DNA of 64,000 bases from Streptomyces sp. JJ38 (lineage in GTDB: Bacteria; Actinomycetota; Actinomycetes; Streptomycetales; Streptomycetaceae). Each line of letters begins with the position of its first letter. Position 1 is the stretch's first letter. The translations under genes were made by a program, and so were the position numbers. Location: NCBI RefSeq assembly GCF_019303475.1, contig NZ_JABLSI010000012.1:31280-95279 (forward strand). Reading direction: 5' to 3'. The notes below the pieces were generated by a model, which saw nothing but the letters and a program-made list of their open reading frames with translations, had not been told where the DNA came from and made no database searches. Positions 18,741-26,778 of this stretch are shown in pieces.

Positions 18741-18757
18741 AGGTAATGAGTTAACCT
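18741..18757. promoter_or_regulatory. dyad overlapping the marR promoter
   Basis: AGGT-N9-ACCT covers the putative -10 box TAACCT (18752-18757), which is seven bases before the marR ATG without a ribosome-binding site. This suggests a leaderless, autoregulated promoter. Confidence 0.4.
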
Positions 18758-18764
18758 AAACACC

Positions 18765-19202
18765 ATGCCGGATCTGTCCAGCGGTGCTGACGCCGCAGCC
18801 GTGAACGCACTCCGTTCCTCGGTCATGCGGCTCTCGCGCCGCCTGAAGCACCAGCGGGTCGACGAGTCGCTGAGCCCCACCGAGATGGCCGTCCTGGGCA
18901 CCCTGGCCCGCTGCGGCTCGGCCAGCCCGGGCGAGCTGGCCCGCCGCGAGCACGTCCAGCCACCGTCCATGACCCGCATCGTGGCCATGCTGGAGGCCAA
19001 GGGCCTCGTCCGGCTGGACCCGCACCCGGAGGACCGGCGACAGAAGATCGTCACCCAGACCGAGCGGGCGGAGTCCATGCTGGAGGACGCCCGCACCCAG
19101 CGGAACCGCTGGCTGGCCGAACTGGCCGGCGGGCTCGACGAAGACGACTGGGCGAAGCTGCGCGAGGCCGCGCCCGCGCTGGAGAAGCTCGCACACCTGT
19201 AG
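18765..19202 (+). CDS. MarR family transcriptional regulator
   Basis: 145-aa winged-helix regulator with SPTEMAVLGTLARCGSASPG, ELARREHVQPPSMTRIVAML (recognition helix) and the wing LVRLDPHPEDRRQKIV with the DxRxxx signature. The ending WLAELAGGLDEDDWAKL forms the dimerisation helices. It directly precedes an MFS exporter gene (31-nt gap), so it likely represses its own operon until an exporter substrate binds. Confidence 0.92.
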   Translation: MPDLSSGADAAAVNALRSSVMRLSRRLKHQRVDESLSPTEMAVLGTLARCGSASPGELARREHVQPPSMTRIVAMLEAKGLVRLDPHPEDRRQKIVTQTERAESMLEDARTQRNRWLAELAGGLDEDDWAKLREAAPALEKLAHL

Positions 19203-19233
19203 GACGCACACCCAGCGAGGAGGCGAAACACTC

Positions 19234-20889
19234 TTGAGTACGGGACCCGGAGCAGACTCCGCACCCGCACCGAACGAACTCCACCACCACACCACCACCG
19301 GCGCCGCTCCCGCCACCGCCGCCGACGCCACCACCGGTCACACCCCGAGAAGCGGGCCGACCGGGGCGACGAGGCCGACGCGGGACGCCCACACCGCGGC
19401 CGAGGCCGGCCGCGCCGCGGGAGCCGACCGCACCGCGAAGGCCGACCGCACGGCGGCCGGGGCCCGTGCCGGTGCGGCGCCCCGCTCCGGCGCCGACGCC
19501 GAGCCCGGCGCCAAGCCCTCGATGTTCAGCTCCCTGCGGGTACGCAACTACCGCCTGTTCGCCTCCGGCCAGCTCGTCTCCAACACCGGCACCTGGATGC
19601 AGCGCATCGCCCAGGACTGGCTGGTGCACAGCCTCACCGGCTCCGCCACGGCCGTCGGTCTCACCGTCGCCCTGCAGTTCCTGCCCATGCTGCTCTTCGG
19701 CCTCTACGGCGGTGTCATCGCCGACCGGTGCGCCAAGCGTCGGCTGCTGCTCCTCACCCAGGCGACGATGGCCCTCACCGGGCTCGCGCTGGCCGTGCTC
19801 ACGCTAAGCGGCTCGGTGCAGGTCTGGCACGTGTACGCGCTCGCCTTCGCCCTCGGCCTCGTCACCGTCGTCGACAACCCGGCCCGGCAGACGTTCGTCG
19901 CCGAGATGGTCGGTCCCGGCCAGCTGCGCAACGCCGTCTCCCTGAACTCCGCGAACTTCCAGTCCGCGCGGCTCGTCGGGCCCGCCGTCGCCGGCGTCAT
20001 GATCACCGCCGTCGGCAGCGGCTGGGCGTTCCTGATCAACGGCCTCTCCTTCCTCGCGCCCATCGCCGCCCTGCTGCTCATGCGCCAGGCCGAGCTGAGC
20101 CCCGTCGAGCCCGTCCCGCGGGCCCGGGGGCAGCTCCGCGAGGGACTGCGCTACGTCCGCGGCCGACCGGAGCTGCTCTGGCCGATCATCCTCGTCGGCT
20201 CCATCGGCACCTTCGGCCTCAACTTCCCCATCTGGCTCACCGCCTTCACCGAGCACGTCTTCGACCAGGGCGCGGGCGTCTACGGCCTGCTCAACGTGCT
20301 GCTCGCCGCCGGCTCCCTGGCCGGTGCCCTGCTCGCCGCGCGCCGCAACACCTCCCGCATGCGCCTGCTCGTCGGCTCCGCCGCCGCCTTCGGCGCCCTG
20401 CTCGGCGTCGCCGCCCTCACCCCGTGGTTCTGGCTCTTCGCCGGCCTGATGGTGGCCGTGGGCATCATGGGACTGACGTTCAACGTCACCGCGAACTCCA
20501 GCATCCAGCTCGCCACCGACCCCGCGATGCGCGGGCGGGTGATGAGCCTGTTCATGATGGTGTTCGTCGGCGGCACACCGATCGGAGGCCCCATCATGGG
20601 CTGGATCACCGACACCTACGGGCCGCGCGTGGGGCTCCTGGCCGGCGGCCTCGTGTCCGTCCTCGCCGCCGGCCTCGTGGCGCTGGCCCTCGCCCGGACG
20701 GCCGGCCTGCGGCTGAGCATGAACCTGCGCCGGGGCAGCCGCCTGGTCGCCTTCGTCCCCCGGACCCCCGAATCCGCGGCGCGGCCCGGCCCCGCCGGAC
20801 CCGGACCCGCCGGACCCGGCCCCGCCGGGGACCCGGTGGCTTCGGCGCCCGCGACCGCCGGGGCCACGGCCACGGGAGCGGCGTCATGA
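19234..20889 (+). CDS. MFS transporter (EntS/MDR-like exporter)
   Basis: 551-aa exporter. The core begins near residue 95 (MFSSLRVRNYRLFASGQLVS, NTGTWMQRIAQDWLVHSLTG) and carries the MFS A-motif GVIADRCAKRRLLLL and the conserved VDNPARQTFVAEMVG loop; about twelve membrane helices follow. It is unusual in having a hydrophilic Ala/Thr/Arg-rich N-terminal tail of about 95 residues and a C-terminal PAGPG repeat. The TTG at 19234 is supported by GAGGAGG ten bases upstream. It lies between marR and thpR; its stop overlaps the thpR start in ATGA. Confidence 0.9.
   Translation: MSTGPGADSAPAPNELHHHTTTGAAPATAADATTGHTPRSGPTGATRPTRDAHTAAEAGRAAGADRTAKADRTAAGARAGAAPRSGADAEPGAKPSMFSSLRVRNYRLFASGQLVSNTGTWMQRIAQDWLVHSLTGSATAVGLTVALQFLPMLLFGLYGGVIADRCAKRRLLLLTQATMALTGLALAVLTLSGSVQVWHVYALAFALGLVTVVDNPARQTFVAEMVGPGQLRNAVSLNSANFQSARLVGPAVAGVMITAVGSGWAFLINGLSFLAPIAALLLMRQAELSPVEPVPRARGQLREGLRYVRGRPELLWPIILVGSIGTFGLNFPIWLTAFTEHVFDQGAGVYGLLNVLLAAGSLAGALLAARRNTSRMRLLVGSAAAFGALLGVAALTPWFWLFAGLMVAVGIMGLTFNVTANSSIQLATDPAMRGRVMSLFMMVFVGGTPIGGPIMGWITDTYGPRVGLLAGGLVSVLAAGLVALALARTAGLRLSMNLRRGSRLVAFVPRTPESAARPGPAGPGPAGPGPAGDPVASAPATAGATATGAAS
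20790..20830 (+). repeat. tandem repeat coding PAGPG in the MFS tail
   Basis: About 2.7 copies of a 15-nt unit (CCCGCCGGACCCGGA form) that encode Pro-Ala-Gly-Pro-Gly in the cytoplasmic tail of the exporter. Confidence 0.6.
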
Positions 20890-21464
20890 GGCTCTTCGCC
20901 GCGCTGCTGCCGCCCCCGGACGTCGTCACCGCACTGAGGCGGCGGGTCGCGGAACTGACCGAGCTGCCCGGTGCCGAGGCCCTGCGCTGGACGAGGCCGC
21001 CCGGCTGGCACCTCACCCTCGCCTTCTACGGCGAGATCCCCGAGGACGTCGCACCCGAGCTGGCCCTGCGCCTGGAGCGCGCCGCACACCGCCGCGCCCC
21101 CCTGGCGCTGCGGCTGCGCGGCGGCGGGCACTTCGGCGACCGCGCCCTGTGGGCCGACCTCGCCTACGGGGACCCCGACCACCGCACGCATCTGCGCCGG
21201 CTGGCCGGCTCCGCGGCGGCGGCGGGCCGGCGCGTGGGGGCACCCGAGGCCGAGCGCCCCTTCCACCCCCACCTCACCCTGGCCCGGGGACGCCCCCGGC
21301 GGCCGACGCCGCTGGGCCCCTTCGTCGAGGCGCTCGCCGACTTCACCGCTCCCCCGTGGCCCGCTGAGCGCGTCAGCCTCGTCCGCAGCCACCCGCCGCG
21401 CTCCGGCGTGCCGGGTGAGCAACCCCACTACGAGGAGCTGGCCTCCTGGCCGCTGGGCGGCTGA
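20886..21464 (+). CDS. thpR: RNA 2',3'-cyclic phosphodiesterase (2'-5' RNA ligase family)
   Basis: 192-aa 2H phosphoesterase with the two diagnostic HxT motifs, WHLTLAFYG near residue 41 and HPHLTLARG near 131, and the N-terminal MRLFAALLPPP. The family hydrolyses RNA 2',3'-cyclic phosphates to 2'-phosphates. Translation is coupled to the MFS gene by the ATGA overlap at 20886-20889. Confidence 0.92.
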   Translation: MRLFAALLPPPDVVTALRRRVAELTELPGAEALRWTRPPGWHLTLAFYGEIPEDVAPELALRLERAAHRRAPLALRLRGGGHFGDRALWADLAYGDPDHRTHLRRLAGSAAAAGRRVGAPEAERPFHPHLTLARGRPRRPTPLGPFVEALADFTAPPWPAERVSLVRSHPPRSGVPGEQPHYEELASWPLGG

Positions 21465-21487
21465 GCCGGGCCGCTACCGTGGACAGC

Positions 21488-21577
21488 GTGAACGCCAAGA
21501 TCAGAACGCGTGTGGTGACGGTGGGCCTCCTGCTGATGTTCGCCGTGGTCGCGGTGGCCGCCGCCCTCGGAGGCTGA
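21488..21577 (+). CDS. 29-aa single-span membrane peptide
   Basis: Short frame starting GTG with a charged head (MNAKIRTR) and one membrane helix (VTVGLLLMFAVVAVAAALGG). It starts 23 nt after thpR in the same direction. Small membrane peptides behind MFS genes are common in Streptomyces. The ribosome-binding site is weak (GGA). It could be translated, but conservation is needed to be sure. Confidence 0.45.
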   Translation: MNAKIRTRVVTVGLLLMFAVVAVAAALGG

Positions 21578-21776
21578 CCTCCGCGCGGCGCCCCGGACAC
21601 CGGGACGCCGGGCGGCGCCGCCCTGGCCGGAGGGCACACCGGCGCGGGACCGCCGCCCGCCGTGCACCGGCCACGACGGGATCACGCCGGGCCGGGAGAC
21701 GACGCCCCCCGTGCGGACGGAGGCGGTACGTGGTGCTCTTGCCTGGAGCGGACTCGAAGCAGTTGGCTTGTGGTTC

Positions 21777-22766
21777 ATGAAGTACACACAGCTCGGACGT
21801 ACCGGACTCAAGGTCAGTCGACTCGTGCTCGGCACGATGAACTTCGGTCCGCAGACAGACGAAGCGACCAGCCACGGCATCATGGACGCCGCCCTCGACG
21901 CGGGTCTGAACTTCGTGGACACGGCCAACGTGTATGGGTGGGGCGAGAACAAGGGCCGCACCGAGGAGATCATCGGCAGCTGGTTCGCCGGAGGTGGCGG
22001 CCGGCGCGACAAGACCGTACTGGCCACCAAGGTGTTCGGGAACATGGCGGGCGGCGGGGAGGTCTGGCCCAACCACGACAAGCTCTCCGCGGTGAACATC
22101 CGCCGAGCCGTCGACGCCTCCCTCAGGCGCCTGCAGACCGACTACATCGACGTCTACCAGTTCCATCACATCGACCGGTCGACGCCGTTCGAGGAGATCT
22201 GGCAGGCGATCGACGTCCTGGTCCAGCAGGGGAAGATCCTCTACGCGGGGTCCTCCAACTTCCCCGGCTACAAGATCGCCCAGGCCAACGAGGCCGCCGC
22301 CCGGCACGGACGCGTCGGCCTGGTGAGCGAACAGTGCCTCTACAACCTCGCCGAGCGCCGCGCCGAGATGGAGGTCATCCCCGCCGCGCGGGACTACGGC
22401 CTCGGCGTCATCCCGTGGTCCCCGCTGCACGGAGGGCTGCTCGGCGGCGTCCTCAAGAAGGAGGCCACCCAGGGACGCCGCGCGAGCGGCCGCGCGGCCG
22501 ACGCGCTCCGGGACGCCAGGACGCGCGAGCAGATCCAGGCGTACGAGAACCTTCTCGACAAGCACGGCCTCGAGCCGGGCGAGGCGGCGCTCGCCTGGCT
22601 GCTCACCCGCCCCGGCGTGACCGGCCCGATCGTCGGCCCCCGCACGCCCGAGCAGCTGGATTCGGCGCTGCGCGCCCTGGAGCTGGAGCTGGGCGAGGAG
22701 CTGCTGGCGTCCCTCGACGAGATCTTCCCCGGCCCCGGGCCGTCTCCCGAAGCCTTCGCCTGGTGA
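21777..22766 (+). CDS. aldo/keto reductase
   Basis: 329-aa (beta/alpha)8 NADPH-dependent aldo/keto reductase. It opens MKYTQLGRTGLKVSRLVLGT and has all four catalytic positions: Asp in NFVDTANVYGWGENKG, Tyr in the same motif, Lys in VLATKVFG and His in YQFHHIDRST. The cofactor region GPIVGPRTPEQLDSAL near residue 280 is typical. It belongs to the YajO/Tas-like branch; the physiological substrate is unknown. The ATG matches the family N-terminus but has no obvious ribosome-binding site. It appears to be its own unit, convergent with the Uma2 gene. Confidence 0.92.
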   Translation: MKYTQLGRTGLKVSRLVLGTMNFGPQTDEATSHGIMDAALDAGLNFVDTANVYGWGENKGRTEEIIGSWFAGGGGRRDKTVLATKVFGNMAGGGEVWPNHDKLSAVNIRRAVDASLRRLQTDYIDVYQFHHIDRSTPFEEIWQAIDVLVQQGKILYAGSSNFPGYKIAQANEAAARHGRVGLVSEQCLYNLAERRAEMEVIPAARDYGLGVIPWSPLHGGLLGGVLKKEATQGRRASGRAADALRDARTREQIQAYENLLDKHGLEPGEAALAWLLTRPGVTGPIVGPRTPEQLDSALRALELELGEELLASLDEIFPGPGPSPEAFAW

Positions 22767-22832
22767 GGTAGCGCGCCCGCGTCGAGGGGCCGTCGCCCTG
22801 CGCTCGCGTACGAGGCGGGTCAAAGGCGGCGG

Positions 22833-22853
22833 CCCGCGGCCGTCAGCCGCGGG
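22833..22853. terminator. hairpin between aldo/keto reductase and Uma2 genes
   Basis: CCCGCGGC-CGTCA-GCCGCGGG, an 8-bp stem overlapping the Uma2 stop codon at a convergent junction. It is a possible bidirectional terminator. Confidence 0.4.
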
Positions 22854-23436
22854 GGAACTCGTCCGTGGTGAGGGTCAGGCCGACCGGGGTGTCCTTGAGG
22901 TTGATCTCCGTGCCGAAGTCGACCGTCAGCTCGCTCGCGTAGTCGCCGTCCTTGGGCAGCGTGAACACCCGGCACCGGCCGACGTAGGGGTCGACGACGA
23001 GGTAGACGGCCACCTTGGCGGTGGCGTAGGCCGCCTTCTTCGGGCCGTAGTCGTTGACGGCCGTGCCCTTGGAGATCACCTCGGCGACGAACTCGACGTC
23101 CTCGTGGCGCCAGCGGCCCTGGGGCGTCGGCTCGGCCCCCTCCCGGAACGCGGCGATGTCGGAGGCGAAGCCGTTGAGATGTCCGGGGAAGTCGATCCGC
23201 ACGTCGGAGGCGAGCCGCTTGCGGGGATACCGGGTACGGAGCTGCTCATAGACATCCGCGATGATCTCCCAGTGCGTCTGCCGCTGCGGTGACATGAAGA
23301 CGTTCCCCTCGACGATCTCGACCTTGAATCCCTCGGGGACGGGCATCCGCTCCAGCCGCTCGAACCACTCGTCGAGGCTGAGTTCGTCGCTGTCTGCCAT
23401 GTCGGTCCTGTCATCGTGCAGTGCGATGGTCACCAT
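22843..23436 (-). CDS. Uma2 family endonuclease (DUF820)
   Basis: 197-aa PD-(D/E)XK-fold protein of the Uma2/DUF820 family, abundant in Streptomyces and cyanobacteria. The core is visible as FKVEIVEGNVFMSP, SDIAAFREG (acidic residue), VEFVAEVISKGTAVNDYGPK (E-x-V then K) and YLVVDPYVGRCRVF. The ATG at 23436 is supported by GGAGGGG eight bases upstream. Nuclease activity is assumed for the family rather than proved, and its role is unclear. It stands alone. Confidence 0.88.
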   Translation of the reverse strand: MVTIALHDDRTDMADSDELSLDEWFERLERMPVPEGFKVEIVEGNVFMSPQRQTHWEIIADVYEQLRTRYPRKRLASDVRIDFPGHLNGFASDIAAFREGAEPTPQGRWRHEDVEFVAEVISKGTAVNDYGPKKAAYATAKVAVYLVVDPYVGRCRVFTLPKDGDYASELTVDFGTEINLKDTPVGLTLTTDEFPRG

Positions 23437-23506
23437 GGCGCACCCCTCCGCCGACGCGGGGTCGCGGTCGGCCGCGCGGTACAACGATACGCACGGCGGG
23501 GTTACG

Positions 23507-24202
23507 TCAGGGGATCGCTGCGGGCTCGGCGGTGTCGGTCGGGGCGACGGCGTAGGGGGCGCCGAGGGCCCAGGCGTCGTGGAGGGCGGCGGCGAAGGCG
23601 GCGGCCAGCCGGTGCTCGCCGGGGGCGGCGGGGTGGGTGCCGTCGTACGTGTCGCGGGCCAGGTCCCAGTCGGCGGGGGCGGGGGCCAGGACGAGCGGGG
23701 AGCCCGGTGTCGACAGCTCGGCCACGGCGACGGTCAGCAGGGCGTTGAAGCGGGCGACCTCGGCCGCGAACGGGAGGTCGTGCGCGGCCCGCACGTTGGG
23801 GATGACGGGCAGGAGCACGGCCCGTATCGCGGGGTCGGCGCGGCGGGCCTCGGCGAGGAAGCGGCGCACGTTGGCCGCGGTCTGCCCGGCGTCGGTGTAG
23901 AAGCCGAGGTCGATGAGGCCGAGGGAGACGAGGAGGACGTCGGGGCGGTGCGTGTGGACGGCGTCGGCTATGACGTCGGCGTGGTGCAGCCAGCCCTCGC
24001 CCCAGCCGGCGAGATGGCCGCGGTCGGCGGCCGGGAACGCCGGTTCGCCGTAGGCGTGGGAGCCCTCGTGGAGGGCGTCGCGGGGACCGACGAACTCGGC
24101 GGGCACGGCGGCCTCCCGCAGATGGGCCCACAGCCGGTAGCGCCAGGTGTAGTCACCGGCGCTGCCGATCGTCATCGAGTCTCCGACGCACATGAAACGC
24201 AC
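23507..24202 (-). CDS. SGNH/GDSL hydrolase family protein
   Basis: 231-aa SGNH hydrolase: block I GDSMTIGSAGDYTW with the nucleophile serine, a block III-like VLLVSLGLIDLGF in which the usual Asn is replaced (GLID), and block V YDGTHPAAPGEHRLA with the Asp-x-x-His pair. No signal peptide is evident, so it may be cytoplasmic or acylated by an unseen route. The GTG at 24202 (VRFMCVGDS) is the likely start; a GTG at 24208 is equally possible. Members are esterases or lipases of small substrates. Its promoter region is shared with the divergent DUF6463 gene. Confidence 0.85.
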   Translation of the reverse strand: MRFMCVGDSMTIGSAGDYTWRYRLWAHLREAAVPAEFVGPRDALHEGSHAYGEPAFPAADRGHLAGWGEGWLHHADVIADAVHTHRPDVLLVSLGLIDLGFYTDAGQTAANVRRFLAEARRADPAIRAVLLPVIPNVRAAHDLPFAAEVARFNALLTVAVAELSTPGSPLVLAPAPADWDLARDTYDGTHPAAPGEHRLAAAFAAALHDAWALGAPYAVAPTDTAEPAAIP

Positions 24203-24325
24203 CGGCACATTCTGCCGGTAACCCGCTCTGACCTGCGGCGTGATAACTCTCACGCCTGGCGAGTGAGCCAACGGGCGCGCCGGCGCCGAAAGCGACGAGA
24301 CCAACCGGCTGACAAAAGGACGGAG

Positions 24326-24372
24326 CGCTGGGGGCACCCCCCTGGGGACACCTCCCAGCGATAGCCGGGGGA
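24326..24372. repeat. dispersed intergenic repeat, copy A
   Basis: Hairpin-forming sequence GCGCTGGGGGCAC... ending CCCAGCGATAGCCGGGGG. It recurs in shorter form at 49972-50007; this copy carries about 12 extra bases in the middle. It lies between the SGNH and DUF6463 genes. Confidence 0.65.
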
Positions 24373-24433
24373 GTCGAGGAGTGCCGACACCGGGTACGAG
24401 CGCCCGGAGGCGAACCGATCCAGGATTGGCGCG

Positions 24434-24439
24434 TACATT
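24434..24439 (+). promoter_or_regulatory. leaderless -10 box of the DUF6463 gene
   Basis: TACATT six bases before the ATG at 24446, with no Shine-Dalgarno sequence. Confidence 0.5.
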
Positions 24440-24445
24440 CGGATC

Positions 24446-24805
24446 ATGCTTCGACAGTCTCCGGGCCGGTGGTTGCAGATCATCGGCGTCGCACACACAG
24501 CCATCGGAATCCCCCTGTACGGCGCGGAGTTGCGCGGGATCGTGCGGGACGGGATCGTCGACACCGTGCCGGATCACGGCGAGCGGGCCGCCGCCTTCTG
24601 GTACCTGACGGCGGGGCCGGGCATGTGGCTCGCCGGGCGGCTCCTGCGGTCCGCCGAGCGGAGTGACGACGTCGCCGCCCAGCGCGTCGCGGGCGGTTTC
24701 GTGGCCGCGACGGGTGCGGCGGGGGCGCTGCTCATGCCGCGCAGCGGCTTCTGGGCGCTCGCCGCCGTCGGAGCCACCGCCTTCCGCCGGGCGGGCCACC
24801 GCTGA
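24446..24805 (+). CDS. DUF6463 family membrane protein
   Basis: 119 aa with three to four hydrophobic segments: WLQIIGVAHTAIGIPLYGAE, RAAAFWYLTAGPGMWLAGRL and ALLMPRSGFWALAAVGATAF. Layout and the HTAIG/AAFWYLTAGP motifs fit DUF6463, whose function is unknown. It appears leaderless (TACATT box) and overlaps the next gene by one base in TGATG, so the two are translationally coupled. Confidence 0.78.
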   Translation: MLRQSPGRWLQIIGVAHTAIGIPLYGAELRGIVRDGIVDTVPDHGERAAAFWYLTAGPGMWLAGRLLRSAERSDDVAAQRVAGGFVAATGAAGALLMPRSGFWALAAVGATAFRRAGHR

Positions 24806-25821
24806 TGCGGAAGCGGACCGCGGCCCTCGGCGCGCTGCTCACCCTCTCGGTCTGGCCGCTCGGTCCCGCGCCCGCGGCCGCCGCCGAGGAGCCGGGCTTC
24901 ACCGTGCGGGACCCGCGGATCACGGAGGCCAGCGGACTGGCGGCCAGCCGTGCGCACGCGGGCGTGTACTGGACGCACAACGACAGCGCCAACAGCCCCG
25001 AACTGTTCGCGGTGGACGGTGAGACGGGCGAGACGCTGGCCACGGTCACCCTGGCCGGGGTGGAGGGCCGGGACCTGGAGGCCGTCTCGGTGGGCCCGGA
25101 CGGCGACGTCTACGTCGGGGACATCGGCGACAACCTCGGCGGCACCTGGCCACAGGTGTGGATCTACCGGTTCGCCGAGCCCGCGGAGCTGGCGGACGCC
25201 ACCGTCGAGCCCACCGTCTACCCGGTGAAGTACGCGGACGGAGCGCGGGACGCCGAGTCGCTGGCCGTGCACCCGCGCACCGGGCGCGTGTACATCGTGG
25301 GCAAGACGGAGGGCGGCGACGGCCTGTACGCCGGTCCAAAGGAGCTGTCGGCGAACGGCGTGAACACCTTCACGCGGATCGCCGACATCGAGCTGTGGGC
25401 CACGGACGCGGCCTTCTCCCCCGACGGCACCCGGCTCGCCGTGCGCAGCTACTTCGGCGGGCGGATGTACGCCTGGGAGGACGGCGCGCCCCGGGAGGTC
25501 GGGCGGCTTCCGGTGCCGATGCAGCGGCAGGGCGAGTCCCTGGCGTTCACTCCGGACGGGCGGACGGTGCTGTTCGGGAGCGAGGGCGAGGGCGAGGAGG
25601 TCATCGCCCGGGAGCTGAGCGGCGAACTGCTCCCCGAGAGCGCCCGGCAGGGGGACGAGGGGGAGGACGGGTCCGGTACCGCCGGCGGGCCGGAGCCGGG
25701 CGCCTCGGGCGACGGAGCCGGGCGGGACGTCGACGGGGACACGCTGGCGCTCGGTGGGGCGGGGATCGCCATCGCCCTCGCCGTGTGGCTGGCGGTGCGC
25801 GGCGGTCGCCGAGCACGCTGA
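24805..25821 (+). CDS. secreted/membrane-anchored beta-propeller-like protein
   Basis: 338 aa with a Sec signal peptide (RKRTAALGALLTLSV, cleavage near PAAAAEE), a body of repeated propeller-like blades (VYVGDIGDNLGG, ESLAVHPRTGRVYIVGK, DAAFSPDGTRLAVRSYFG, ESLAFTPDGRTVLFGSEGEG), an acidic Gly/Asp linker near 270-300 and a C-terminal helix IAIALAVWLAVRGGRRAR. It is therefore an extracytoplasmic propeller tethered to the membrane; ligand unknown. The YVGDIGDN motif recurs in lipoproteins annotated as esterase-like. It is coupled to the DUF6463 gene by TGATG. Confidence 0.8.
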   Translation: MRKRTAALGALLTLSVWPLGPAPAAAAEEPGFTVRDPRITEASGLAASRAHAGVYWTHNDSANSPELFAVDGETGETLATVTLAGVEGRDLEAVSVGPDGDVYVGDIGDNLGGTWPQVWIYRFAEPAELADATVEPTVYPVKYADGARDAESLAVHPRTGRVYIVGKTEGGDGLYAGPKELSANGVNTFTRIADIELWATDAAFSPDGTRLAVRSYFGGRMYAWEDGAPREVGRLPVPMQRQGESLAFTPDGRTVLFGSEGEGEEVIARELSGELLPESARQGDEGEDGSGTAGGPEPGASGDGAGRDVDGDTLALGGAGIAIALAVWLAVRGGRRAR

Positions 25822-25843
25822 CCCGTCCGGCGCCGGTGCGAGG

Positions 25844-26686
25844 TCACGTGCTGGCGTCCTCGTGGCCGCACTCGGCGGACATCGCGGTACCGAGGGTGCG
25901 CCCCGGCTCCGGTTCCGGCTCCAGGTCGGCACGGGCCGCGATCGTGGCGGCGAAGCCGTCCAGCAGGGGTTCGAGGCCGAAGTCCAGGAGGTCGAGGCCG
26001 TCGCTCTCGAAGACGTTCTCGGGGAGCGCGGCGACCTCCGGATAGGCGCCGCTGGCCATCGCCTTCTCCAGGTACGGCGTCTGCGCCGACCAGAACTCCT
26101 CGTCGCTGACGCCTGACTCCTCGGCGGCCCGCTGGGCGAGGACGGTCGTGCGGGCGGTGCCGACGACATAGTTGTCGAGCGTCACCAGCATCGCGACCTT
26201 CTCCCGCCCGGTCAGGCCGAGCCCGCGCAGCCCGGCGAGCGCGAAGTCGAAGGCGGCGAGGCCGTTGGGGCCGAGGACGGGGCGGGTCTGGTTGATCTGG
26301 AGCAGCCACGGGTGGCGCAGGCACAGCTGCCAGGTTCCCCGGGCGACCAGCTCCAGCGTCGTGCGCCAGTCCTCGCCCCGGTGCTCCTCCAGGCCCTCGA
26401 TTTCCTGGACGTGATCGAGCATCAGGTCCAGCAGCTCGCCCTTGCCCGGAACATGGCGGTAGAGGGACATCGTGCCGACGCCGAGCCGTTCGGCGACCTT
26501 GCGCATGGACAGGGCCGCGATCCCCTCCTCGTCGGCCACGTCCACGGCCGCGGCGACGACGGCGGACACACTCAGCCCCGGCTTGGGCCCGCGGGAAGCC
26601 GGCTGGGCGGTGCCCCAGAGCAGAGCCATGCTCCGGTGCAGGTCGCCGCTTCCGGCATGTTCGGTCGTCGTCATCTCATGCGCCAT
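25844..26686 (-). CDS. TetR/AcrR regulator with TetR-type C-terminal domain
   Basis: 280-aa regulator. The DNA-binding part spans residues 38-85 (LSVSAVVAAAVDVADEEGIA, ALSMRKVAERLGVGTMSLYR, HVPGKGELLDLMLD). The large ligand domain, with WQLCLRHPWLLQINQTRPVL and LDNYVVGTARTTVLAQRAAE, matches the tetracycline-repressor-type C-terminus. GGGGGA five bases before the ATG supports the start at 26686. It is divergent from a DrrAB-like ABC exporter across a remarkable 48-bp palindrome and almost certainly represses it. Confidence 0.92.
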   Translation of the reverse strand: MAHEMTTTEHAGSGDLHRSMALLWGTAQPASRGPKPGLSVSAVVAAAVDVADEEGIAALSMRKVAERLGVGTMSLYRHVPGKGELLDLMLDHVQEIEGLEEHRGEDWRTTLELVARGTWQLCLRHPWLLQINQTRPVLGPNGLAAFDFALAGLRGLGLTGREKVAMLVTLDNYVVGTARTTVLAQRAAEESGVSDEEFWSAQTPYLEKAMASGAYPEVAALPENVFESDGLDLLDFGLEPLLDGFAATIAARADLEPEPEPGRTLGTAMSAECGHEDAST

Positions 26687-26705
26687 CGTAATCCCCCGAG
26701 AGAGG

Positions 26706-26753
26706 ATCTGCGTATGGTGTACGCTGTTTTAACTGCGTACACCATACGCAGAT
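26706..26753. promoter_or_regulatory. long perfect inverted repeat, TetR operator for ABC exporter
   Basis: 19-bp perfect arms (26706-26724 and 26735-26753) around TGTTTTAACT. Each arm itself contains the palindrome GCGTA-N5-TACGC, giving two operator cores 25 bp apart centre to centre. It covers the divergent promoter region of the TetR and ABC genes. Confidence 0.85.
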
Positions 26754-26778
26754 GTTTCGGAACTCAAGGGGGACCTCT

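Noticed and set aside
23507..24799. 430-codon reading of the SGNH hydrolase gene
   Set aside because: The first 200 codons are antisense to the DUF6463 gene and contain an intergenic repeat; the family N-terminus begins at 24202.
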